Below are positions 41,204-53,200 of a DNA stretch of 64,000 nucleotides, piece after piece. Where the stretch lies: the NCBI RefSeq assembly GCF_027579695.1, contig NC_083582.1, positions 5,400,378 to 5,464,377 on the forward strand. Direction: 5' to 3'. The notes below the pieces were generated by a model. It ran no database searches. It worked only from the letters and a program-made list of their open reading frames with translations, and was not told the origin of the DNA. Position numbers and translations under genes: made by a program. How positions within the stretch are numbered: position 1 is the first letter of the stretch; the number at the start of each line of letters is the position of its first letter. The DNA comes from Neoarius graeffei (Eukaryota; Chordata; Actinopteri; Siluriformes; Ariidae).

Positions 41204-41277
41204 CGTACAGGATGTCGAGAGGAGCCAGTGGAGGTCCATCAGGGTCATGTACTTCACCATGTTCCTCAGCAGCATGG
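41204..41277 (+). CDS. mfsd8: mfsd8 exon: cytosolic N-terminus into helix 1
   Basis: Encodes [17 protein letters not shown], the conserved block before and in the first helix. Acceptor TTGTTATAG, donor ATGG|GTGAGA. An alternative acceptor at 41210 (TACAG) would remove seven bases; 41204 is chosen because it gives the same incoming phase as human exon 3. Confidence 0.85.
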
Positions 41278-44200
41278 GTGAGAGTGTGAACTTATTCCTG
41301 TTCTCATGAACTCTGATGTCACTGTAACAGAAACGTCTCTATACACAGAGATATTCTACTGCACCAGTTTACACTCAGACTGTAAGGTTATGCTCCTATC
41401 TGTACGCGTTTAGTACTCCATAAATATTTTTATGTATATCCAGAGTTATATGAAAGTAGGCGTGGCCTAATGTCAGCATGGTCAGCACTACATCACCCAG
41501 TTCATAAATAAAGACGTCTCCGTGGAATTGTCATATTTCTGAACAAATTTACTTGCCTGTTTTTCCAATATATTTAAACAAACTAGTTAGAAGGAGCTAC
41601 GACTCAGCAATTTTTTTTGTTCCATCCTATGCGCACATGTCTAATCTCAGAGACTCGTTTCACAAAAGAAAAGGGGAATACTCCACATCGTAGTGTTTAT
41701 CTGTTTAGAATGTAGTCCCCCACCCATTAATCTGATATTTCTGAACTACAAGCGTTCTCTAAGGAAGAGTGGGCAAAAGTTTCTCAAGCAAGAACCTAAA
41801 GACTGTTAACAGGCTACAGGAAACATTTAGAGGCTGTGATATCTGCTAAATAGTGACCGATAGGGTGCCAAAACTTTTCCACACACCAAATTTCAAATGA
41901 GAACTCACAATACCATGGAAGAGTGCAAAAAATTTACCATGTTGTCTGGGCAGAAGGGGCATATTTTATCTCTCATCTTCAATCACAGGCATTTGTGAGC
42001 TTGTGTATGTAGAAGAGGGTAGATAGCACTTTCCTGCGAGTGTGTTATACCACCCCGTGACTCAGTGGCTTGAAAAGAACCACTTGGCTGGCTTTACATG
42101 TCTCGGAAACTAGCTACCGTATAACACTGAGAACTAGCAGGTGGGTCGGAATTAGTAGAGGACTGAATTCACAGTCTGCTGGGGCACCAAAACTTTTGCC
42201 CAAGCATGTAGCATTAGTAATGTGCATAGTATGTTTTTATATAAAATTTATTTATTTAATTTTTTTTAAACACAGCCTTTTTTTTTAGCAGTGAAGGATT
42301 TAAAAAAAATAAATAAACACAATGCTAGTTTTGAAGATTATTGCTCACCTTTCAGGATATTAAACTGATTATTCATGTTAAATTTACATATTTAAATTTC
42401 ATTTGTTTATTTAACGAGTGTAATATTCTCTCCAGGTTTCTCAATCGTCATCACGTCCATATGGTCTTATCTACGTAAGGTAAAGAGTGTGTGTGTGTAA
42501 TAATCGAGGATTGATTCTTAATAAAATTTAAAGTGTTTACAAATTCTGCTCAAAAAAAGATGAAGTGAAGGAAAAAGTAAAAGAGAAATTATCAGGTGTT
42601 TGTTCTTGTGAATTTTTTTTAAGCATTTGCTATTGGTAATTCCATCAGATACCGGAGTGCAAAAGTTTGCACACCCTTAGAATGAGTATGAAGTAGAACA
42701 GATCTTTATTCAGAAGACCTGCATCATACAATATGATTTTCAGTATGGCTCTGGAAAAATGTAAATAATACACACATTATAATAAAATACAGATCAGAAA
42801 AACTACATTTAAATAAACAGTTGGTAAGATATTCTAATAAATAATATGAAAAAGAATATGACAATGGGGTGGCACGGTGGTGTAGTGGTTAGCGCTGTCG
42901 CCTCACAGCAAGAAGGTCCGGGTTCGAGCCCCGTGGCCGGCGAGGGCCTTTCTGTGCGGAGTTTGCATGTTCTCCCCGTGTCCGCGTGGGTTTCCTCCGG
43001 GTGCTCCGGTTTCCCCCACAGTCCAAAGACATGCAGGTTAGGTTAACTTGTGACTCTAAATTGACCGTAGGTGTGAATGTGAGTGTGAATGGTTGTCTGT
43101 GTCTATGTGTCAGCCCTGTGATGACCTGGCGACTTGTCCAGGGTGTACCCTGCCTTTCGCCCGTAGTCAGCTGGGATAGGATCCAGCTTGCCTGTGACCC
43201 TGTAGAACAGGATAAAGCGGCTACAGATAATGAGATGAGATGAATATGACAATGACAAAATAACAATAATGTTGAAAAAATAAACATTAAAAAATAATAA
43301 AATAAAAAATAAATAAAAGGAACAAAGCCTAATTATTTACTATGAAGGAAGTTTTCACTGCTCTTTTAAAATATGAAGATGCAAAGAATGCAGATGTAGC
43401 AGAAATTAAAAAAAAATGTTAAGTGTAGGAAATTACATTTCTGTTTAAACAAAATGTGTTGAAGAGAAATTATGTCTTTGAAAAACTGCCATGAATATTA
43501 CATGTAATAAAAATGGTCAAATCGCGTATTTGTTGAGTCCTGATCTCAAAAGTTAAGAAAGTTTGTGTGGCAGTTCGGATGAGTGGGTGGAGCACAGAAG
43601 GATGGCAGGCCAGAATTAAGTTAAAAAAAAAAAAAAACTTTTATTGTGCACTTTTCAGTCGCACTCTAATTCTCCCAGCCACACACACAAGTCGTCTGGT
43701 TGGGGAGAGAGCTCTCCCTCTGCTCTCGCTCTCTCTTTAAGTAGGGTGCGGTCACTGGGGAAGACATACAAACACACGTTAATAGACCTCAGGTGCAGTG
43801 ATTCTGCCACTTACCTTCCCTGACTCCGCCCTCCGGTCACAGACCGCCGCTTGACCACGCCCCTGCTGCCACATACCCCCACTGCCCGACTCAGGCCGGG
43901 CGGCCGTCCGGCCTGCAGCCGAGGAAGTCCGCCATGACCATCTGCGCCCCCGGCCTGTGGATCACCTTGAAGTTAAAGGGTTGGAGTGCCAGATACCAAC
44001 GGGTGATCCGCGCGTTGGCATCCTTCATGCGGTGGAGCCACTGGAGGGGCGCGTGGTCCGAACAGAGGGTGAAAGGGCGTCCCAGCATGTAGTAACGGAG
44101 GGCGAGGACCGCCCACTTGATCACGAGGCACTCTTTTTCGATGGTGCTGTAGCGCCCCTCATGCACCGACAGCTTCCTGCTGATGTACAGCACTGGACGG

Positions 44201-47200
44201 TCCTCCCCCTCCACCTCCTGGGACAAAACAGCCCCCTGTCCGACGCATCTGTCTGTAACATAAAGGGGAGAGAAAAGTCAGGGGAGTGTAACAGTGGCCC
44301 CCCACACAGTGCAGCCTTCACCTCAGAGAAAGCCTGCTGGCATTGCTCCGTCCACTGGACCGGATCTGGTGCCCCCTTTCTAGTGAGATCAGTCAGCGGG
44401 CTGGTGATGTCCGAATAATTAGGTATAAACCTATGATAGTAGCCAGCCAGCCCCAGGAACTATCTCACCCCCTTTTTGGTCTTGGGCCTCGGGCAGGCCG
44501 CAATTGCTGCTGTCTTGTTAATTTGGGGACGCACCTGCCCGTTGCCCAAGTGGAAGCCCAGATACCGTACTTCCAGCCGCCCAATCGCACACTTCTTCGG
44601 GTTGGCTGTGAGACCCGCTCGCCTCAGCGACCTAAGGACGGCCCTCAGGTGTTGCAGGTGCCGCGGCAAGTCATTACTATAGATAATGATATCATTGAGG
44701 TACGCAGCCGCATAGGTGGCGCGGGGGTGGAGGACCCTATCCATCAGCCGCTGGAACCTAGCGGGCGCCCCAAACAGCCCAAAAGGAAGTGTGACAAACT
44801 GGTGTCAGCCGAACAGTGTGGAAAAGGCCGTTTTTTCTCGGGATAATGGAGTCAAGGGGATCTGCCAATAACCCTTTGTCAAATCCAGTGTCGAGTAAAA
44901 GCAAGCCGTGCCTAGTCGATCGAGCAACTCATCAATACAAGGCATTGGGTACGCATCGAATTTAAACACCGCGTTGACTTTTTTTTAATAGTCTACACAG
45001 AACTGGACCGACCCGTCGGCCTTGGGTACCAAGACCACCAGGCTGCTCCAGTCACTGTGGGACTCCTCGACGATGCCCATTTCGAGCATGGCCTTGAGTT
45101 CTTCCTGAACCACTTTTTTTCTTGTGTTCGGGTAGCCTGTAAGGGCGGCTGTGCACTACCACCCCCCAGGGGCATCTCAATGTGGTGCTCTATGAGGTCG
45201 GTGCGGCCAGGCAGGGGCGAGAACACGTCCGAAAACTCGGTCTGCAACTGGGCAACCTCCACGAGTTGGGTCGGGGAGAGGTGGTCTCCACAGGGGACCG
45301 GAGAGGTACGCGATGCCAATGCTTCCTTTTGAACATACAGCCCCAGCTCCGCCTTCTCCGGAACCACCGACACCAACGCCATGGGGACCTCCTCATTCCA
45401 GAGTTTGAGCAGACTGAGGTGGTAAATCTGTAGTGCCCCACCCCTGTCCGTTCGCCTCACCTCGTAGTCGACGTCCCCGACTCGCCGTGTGACCTCAAAG
45501 GGTCCTTGCCACTTGGCGATCAATTTGGAGCTCGATGTGGGCAACAGTACGAGTACTTTATCTCCCGGTGCGAACTCCCTAAGGTGCGTATCCCTGTTGT
45601 ACAGGCGAGTTTGCCGTTCTTGGGCCTGCCGCAAATTCTCCTGGGTTAGGTGTGTGAGTGTGTGGAGTTTTGCACGCAGGTCAATAATGTATTGAATTTC
45701 ATTTTTACTTGGTGAAGGTCCCTCCTCCCAATTTTCTTGCAGCACATCTAGAATGCCACGCGGCTTACACCCATATAACAATTAGAACGGGAATAACCCC
45801 GTGGAGGCTTGTGGGACCTCTCGCACTGCAAATAACAAGGGTTCGAGCCATTTATCCCAATTACGTGCGTCCTCGCTTACAAATTTTTTAATTATATTTT
45901 TGAGGGTGCGATTGAACCATTCAACTAAACCATCCGTTTTGTGGGTGATAAACGCTGGTGTGGATCGGCTTAATTCCTAATAACCCATACAGTTCGTTCA
46001 GTGTACGTGACATAAACAAGGTGCCTTGGTCAGTCAGAATCTCTTTCGGGATTCAGACTCGGGAGATGATGCGGAAGAGCGCTTCCGCAATACTGCGTGC
46101 TGAGATATTACAAAGAGGCACTGCTTCCGGGTATCGGGTTGCATAGTCCACCAGAACTAAAATAAAGTGGTACCCTCGTGTGGCCCTTCTACTGTAATGG
46201 CCCGACGAGATCCATCCCAATCCTTTCAAATGGGGTCTCAATTAATGTGAGAGGGCGCAAAGGCGCTTTTGGAATGGCCGCTGGATTTACTAACTGGAAT
46301 TCGTGGCACGCCATACACCACCTATGGATATCGCCGCGAATCCCTGGCCAATAGAACCGGGCCATTATTTGGGCTAGTGTCTTATCCTGCCCCAAGTGTC
46401 CAGCCATGGGATTAAAGTGAGCCACCTGGAATACCAATTCCCGGTGGCTCTTCGGAATCAAAAGCTGCGTGACTTGCTCTTTAGTCTGAGTGTCCTGCGT
46501 CACTTGGTATAATCTATCCTTCATAATAGAAAAAGGGGAAGGACGGGGTGGCGTTTGGCTGGAGCGTTTGACCATCGATTACTCTCACTTGGTCAAACGC
46601 ATGCCGCAGAGTCTCGTCTCACGACTGCTCTAACAGGAAATCCGCGAGGGATTCCCCGAGAGAGGGAGGAGGAGCCTGCTGCTCCTCACTCTGACACGGA
46701 GATGACATAGACGGCTCTGTGACAGCTGCTCCCGCCAATGCGACACTGGGACCTCCCCCTGCTGAACTACGGCAGGACCCACTCTTCACCAAATGGCTCA
46801 TTAACTCCCCGAATCCCGGCCAATCAGTCCCCAAAATTATAGAGTGGGTGAGGCGAGGATTAACTGCCGCCTTTCCTCTAAATTTTTTTCCCTCGGAAAA
46901 GAATGTGGACCGACACTAAAGGGTAGCTGTGAACATCCCCGTGCACACACAACACCTTCACCAATTGTGCTCCCCCCAATGCCTCGTCTTGCACCAGGCT
47001 TTGGTGAATTAAGGTCTGATTACAGCCAGAGTCCACCAATGTCTGATATGTATCCCCTTGGATACTCACCGGTATGCAATATGCTCCAGCTCGATCGAGG
47101 GCGGCTCCTGGCGCGTCGGGGATCCGAACCACCATGCCCGCTTCCATTGCCGAGCACTGCTGTTGGAGGTGGCCCGGCTTCCCGCAGCGCCAACAAACCG

Positions 47201-50200
47201 GCCCGGGCTTCCTCTCTGCACCGGCGCTCTGGGGCTCACTGACGTGAGGGGGGGAAGAGACAGACACAGAAGGGAAAAACAGGAGGGCACTGTGGGTGCG
47301 ACAGGCCGGCTGGGGTGGGACCGGCCCCTGTCTCCGCAGTGGGGGAACGGGGCGAGGACGAGACACAGGAGGAGAGGAGGGAGAGAGAGAGAGGAGAGGG
47401 AAGAAGAGGATGTCCGCTGTCCTGCTGTCGGAACAGCCGCCAAATGGTCCTCCGCCAGCTCGATGGCCTGATCCAGTGACGCCGGGTGGTGGCACTGGAC
47501 CCACTCTGCGGTCCCCTCTGGTAGGCGGGCGATGAACTGCTCCAGTACCACCTGATCTATGATTCCCTCAGCGTTGCAGTTGTTGGCCCTCAACCACTGC
47601 CAGCAGGCGTCCCGAAGCTGCTGGCCAAACGCGAACGGCCGGCCGACTTCCTCCAAGCGCAGAGCGCGAAAGCGCTGTCGCTGTTGTTTGGGGGTGCGCC
47701 CCACCCGCTGGAGGACGGCCCGGCGAAGGTCCGTGTAGACCAGCCGGCGGTCGGTGGGGAGCTGTAGTGCGGCCAGCTATGCCTCGCCCATTAGCAGGGG
47801 GAGGAGGCGCGCCGCGCGCTGTTCCACCGGCCAGCCCGAGGCCTCTGCTGCCTGCTCGAAGAGCGTGAGGAAGGCCTTGGGGTTGTCATGCGGGCCCATC
47901 TTAGTTAGGGTGAGGGGAGAAGGGTCCGCGGCGGTGGAGGTGGTGGACCCCACCGACGTGAGGAGGTGCCGGAACGCCTGTCGATCTTCCTGCTGCACCA
48001 ACACCAGGGCCTCGAACCGGTGCTCTTGCTCCTTCCGGAGGGCGACTAGCACCTGTTGCTGGCTCTGCTGGGCCGTGGCGAGGGCGTGGACCAGGTCTGT
48101 GAAGGGGGAGGACTTCATGGGGCTGTTCTTTTCCTGTGCTCCGCTCCCAGGTTTCGGCACCACTGTGGCAGTTCGTATGAGTGGGTGGGGCACAGAAGGA
48201 CGTCAGGCCAGAATTAAGTTAAAAAAAACAAACTCCTTTTATTGTGCACTTTTCAGTCGCACTCTAATTCTCCCAGCCACACACACACACACACACACAC
48301 ACAAGTCGTCTGGTTGGGGACAGAGCTCTCCCTCTGCTCTCGCTCTCTCTTTAAGTAGGGCACGGTCACTGGGGAAGACACACACACACAGGTTAATAGA
48401 CCTCAGGTGCAGTGATTCTGCCACTTACCTTCCCTGACTCTGCCCTCCGGTCACAGACCGATGCTTGACCACGCCCCCGCTGCCACAGTTTGCCTTTCTG
48501 TTTTTTGAATGTGATAAATATTCTCTAAAAACATTTTCCTAATCATTGTCTTATTGGTGGTTACGCCCACTTTTTTTTGTAGAAAATATTTTAAAATGGT
48601 TCTGCACTCCAGAACTACTAATGTGTGAAACTAAATCCTCACTGTTTTTCAATAGAATTAAATTAAATACCTCTCCGATTCTTCAGATTGTTTTAGACGT
48701 TGTGTTATTTTGTGATTTTATAGATTGACGACAGCGCAGATGCTAGTTTTCTGGGTTGGGTTGTGGCTGCGTATAGCCTGGGACAGATGGTGGCGTCGCC
48801 CCTGTTTGGACTTTGGTCCAATCACAGGCCTCGAAAGGAGCCGCTGGTGTGTTCCATAGCTATCAACGTTGCAGCTAACGTGTACTACTCTTATGTGTAC
48901 CTGCCTCCGTCTTACAACAAATACCACATGCTCATGGCTCGAGCGCTCATTGGATTTGGAGCAGGTAAAGAAATGACAAAGAGAAGAATTGCGACATAAC
49001 TGATGCACTGTGCTCGATACTGACCTCTGCAAGAATGTCCTGCAGGTAATGTAGCTGTCGTGAGGTCCTATTTAGCAGGAGCCACATCGCTGAAGGACAG
49101 AACCAGCGCGATGGCGAACATGAGCGCCTGCCAGGCTCTGGGCTTCATCCTTGGCCCAGGTACCGAGAAATCACTCAAGTAAATATGTACAGTATGAGTA
49201 AGATATTCTGGATTGGGACGGTAAAGCACATGATGGATCTGGTATTATGAGCCTTTTTTTTATGTTGAATGAAAAGCATACTGAAGGTTGAGAGAAGTTT
49301 AAAAGGACGGTGTGTGTTTGTAGCTCTTCAGGCAGGTCTGTCGTTTATCGGTGAGAAAGGCTTCACCATGGACATCATTTACCTGAAGTTTAACATGTAC
49401 ACGGCTCCGGCGCTGCTCGCAGCCTGCTTCGGCGTCATCAACATCCTGCTGGTTTTTATCGTCCTGAGGTAACACTGTGCATTTGATCTGAGTGCAGTCA
49501 TGTTAATGGAAGAAAGGTTTTAAATAAAAGCTTCTCAGTCTTAAACACACTTCTGTTTTTGTTTGTTTATTTATGTACTAGTCCCATTTCCAGAAAAGTT
49601 GGGATATTTTCCAAAATGCAATAAAAACAAAAATCTGCAATTTCTTAATTCGTGTGAACCTTGACTTAACTGACAAAAGTACAAACAAAATATTTTCTGT
49701 AGTTTTACTGACCAACTTAATTGTATTTTGTAAATATAAACGAAGTTAGAATTTGATGCCTGCAAAACACACGCAAAAAATTTGGGACCGAGGAATTATT
49801 ACCGTTGTGTGACATCACCTTTCCTTTTAATAACACTTTTTAATCGTATAGGATCTGAGAATACAAATCATTGCAGCTTTGCAGTTGGGATTATTGTCCA
49901 TTTTTGCTTGATACAAGACTTCAGCTGCTCAACAGTCCGTAGTCTCCGTTGTCTGAGTCTCCTCTTCATGATACTCCATACATTCTCAATAGGAGACAGA
50001 TCTGGACTGGCAGCAGGCCAGTCAAGCGCACTCACTCTGTGTCTACAAAGCCATGCTGTTGTAGCCTGTGCAGAATGAGGCGTGGCATTGTCCTGCTCAA
50101 ATAAGCATGGACTTCCCAGGAAGAGACATTGTCTTGATGAATATGTCTCTAAATGAATATGTACCTTCACACGCATGTAGCTCCCCCCGTACCGTCACAG

Positions 50201-53200
50201 ATGTTGGTTCTACACCTTTCTCTGATGTGTTCATCTTTGCCACTGAGAACTCAATGTCTGGTTTTCCTGAAAACAAGCCGAAATGTGACTCATCTGACCA
50301 CAGCACATGTTTCCACTGTGTTTCGGTCCATCTGAGATGAGTTCAGGCCCAGAGAAATCAGCAGTGTTTCTGTATAGAATTGATAAATGGTAATACAGTT
50401 GTGTAATACAGTTTCAGGTTGCATTTCTGGATGCAGCAGCAGACTGTGTTCAGTGATAACGATTTTCCGAAGTTCTCCTGAGCCCATGTTGCTATATTTG
50501 TCACATTAGCATGACTGTTTCTCAGGCAGTGCCGCCTGAGGGCTCGAAGGTCATGCCCATTCAACAGTGGTTTCTGACCTTGCCCTTTACACACTGAGAT
50601 GTCTCTGAATTCCCTGAATATTATGGACTGTAGGTTCTGAAAGACCTAAAATCTTGCATTGAGAAATGTTCTTTTTGAACTGAACAATTCTCTCAGGAAT
50701 TTTGGCACAAATCAGTGAGCCACGCCCCATTCTTACTTGCAAAGACTGAGCCTTTGGAGCTGCTCCTTTTAAACCCAATCATGTTACCAATTAACCTGCT
50801 TATTGTGGAATCTTCCAGAATGGTGTTACTTGAATATTCTCCAAACTTTTCAGTATTATTTTGCCTCTATCCCAACTTTTTTTTTTTTAAAGTGTGTTGC
50901 AGGAATCAGATTCTAACTTCGTTTATATTTACAACATACAATTAAGTTGGTCAGTAAAACGACTGACAATCTTTTCTTTGTAATTTTGTCAGTTAAATAA
51001 AGGTTCATGTGAAAGAACAAATCACAGAATTTTGTTTTTTTTCCATTTTGGAAAATATCCCAACTTTTCTGGAAATGGGGTTTGTATTTATTTGTTTTAT
51101 TTTGCTTATTTCTAACAGGGAGCATTGTGTAGATGACCATGGCAACCAGATCAGAGCGATTAACTACGTCTCAGAAGGTAGTGTACCAGTTTGATTTATG
51201 GCAAACACACACACACACACACACACATGTTCATCTCATTTTCCAGAGCAAGAGAACTCTAACATGAGTGGAATTGTGGGACTGATTTATTTCTCATATT
51301 TTGTAATACAGCTGACTGCAAAGTACTTTCAGACACTAAAAGTATAAATTATAATCCAAGATATTTAGTGTTCGGCTTCACAGATGCTTTTTTTTAATAT
51401 CACAAATAATAAAGTGAATGTTCGAGTTCACATGTTTGCTACCCCTCCCTTTCTCAGTGTGATATGTCAGGACTTAAACACTCAGTGTTGTGCTGTTGGA
51501 GGAAAGTAATCAGTGATGGACTGTGTAATGAAGTTACTGTTACCATTGTTTATTCCTCAACAATTTATGCAGTTATTTAATTTCATTTTATTTATTAAAG
51601 AGCAACATGTCCTTTTTTATCCATTTGTAGGTATAGTTGCAATCAGAAGTTTACATACATGGATATGAATGTCATGGCAATATTGGGATTTCTTTTTTTT
51701 TTTGCACCAGAATGATTGTACAACATCTTTTTTTTTTAAAGTTGGTGCACACATTTTAATTTATTTTGGGCTTCCTGAAATCAACACAGGGTCAAAAATA
51801 TTCATACAGCCATCTAATATTTGGTTAAACGTCCCTGAGAATGTTTCACCTTCACCAGACACTTTTGGTCTCCATCACTGAGCTTCTGTCGAATTCTGGT
51901 TGGATATCTGACTGCACTTCTTGGCAGAATTGGTCGAGTTGAATTAAACTTGTGTTTCCTGGCATGGACCCTACTTTTAAGCACAGTCAGAACTTGTTTT
52001 AAGCTTCATGTTCCCCTGCTTTATCCTCCACAACCAGCTCTGATGTGTGTTTGGGGTCATTGTCCTGTTGGAACACCAAATTGTTGAAGTTTCTGATGGT
52101 TTGAGGTTTGTGATGAAGAATTCTGAGGTTCTTAATCACTCCATCCACTTTGTGCAGTGAACCAGTTCCACTGGCAGGAAAACAGCCCCAAAGCCTGATG
52201 CTACCACCACCATGTTTAACAGTTGATACAGTGTTCCTCTGTACCTCTGGTCATTGTGGCCAAACAACTCAATCTTTGTCTCATCTGACAATAAAACTTG
52301 CCTCCAGAAGGCTTTTTCTTTGTCCATGTGGTCAGCTGTGAACTTCTGTTGAACTTGAAGGTGTCAATTTTGGAGCAGAGGCTTTTTCTTGAATGGCAGC
52401 TTCTCAATCCATGATGATGTAAAACTTGCTTGACTGTAGGTCTGTAGTGTTCCAGCAGCTTCCACTTCATGGCAGGTCTGTGTTTTGGTGGTTCCCGGGT
52501 TGCTCCTGACCATCTGAACCGATTTCCTCTCAGCTGAGGTTTGAGCTCAGTTTGGATCTTCTTCCAGCAAAGTGGCTGGACAATAACTTGTACTTGCGTA
52601 CAGCTGTTTGAACCGATGATCATGGAATCTACAGTTGTTTAGAAATGGCTCCAGGAGATGTTCCTGAGTGTGTAAATCTGTGATCCTCTTTCTTAGATCT
52701 ACACTGAGCTCCTTGGACATTCCCATTGTACTGTGTGTTGGTCAATCCAAACAAACTGTCAAACAAACCCTTTTTATGTTGTGCACAGAGAAGCTACCAG
52801 ATGTCATCAATCAATCACGAACAGGAACTTAAAGGTCTCCTTGCATCGTTTTTTCATTAATTGGGCGGTGGTCTCTAGTATGAATGAATGCCCTGTGAGC
52901 CAGTTTTGGTGAAAAAAATGCTGTGGTGCTCCTGTTTCAGGCTGTTCTAGTTTGGTGGAGGAGCAGGTGGCGGGAGAACGACGGGATTTCAGCTCTTACT
53001 CATTAATATTCATGACATGTAAACGCATTACCTCTGATTGGCTAACAGCACTGTGACGCTACCTCCAGTGGGTCAGAACAAGTGGATGTGGGTGTCTTAC
53101 TACGGCAAGAGGGAAGGAACAAACCGCAAAAGGAAAAATACCGCGCGCTGACGTCATTGATGTGTGACGCGAGGAAATAAAATAAATTCAAGAAATGTTT

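Larger units (their letters stand above)
43566..48487 (-). mobile_element. Gmr1-like Ty3/Gypsy element, integrase before RT
   Basis: Complete outline on the minus strand: LTRs 48164-48487 and 43566-43873, 5-bp duplication GTTTG (43561-43565 and 48488-48492), primer site for tRNA-Phe, gag with a SCAN-like region and zinc knuckle, protease, integrase, RT, RNase H, polypurine tract and LTR. Integrase comes before RT, the reversed order known for the Gmr1 group of Ty3/Gypsy elements. Stops and frameshifts make all genes defective. It lies in the mfsd8 intron 42480-48723, antisense to the gene. Confidence 0.88.

Noticed and set aside
47058..48437. Plus-strand ORFs rich in Arg/Gly/Ser over the Gmr1-like gag
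   Set aside because: They are the complement of a Gmr1-like gag with SCAN-like and zinc-knuckle motifs on the minus strand; low-complexity shadows.
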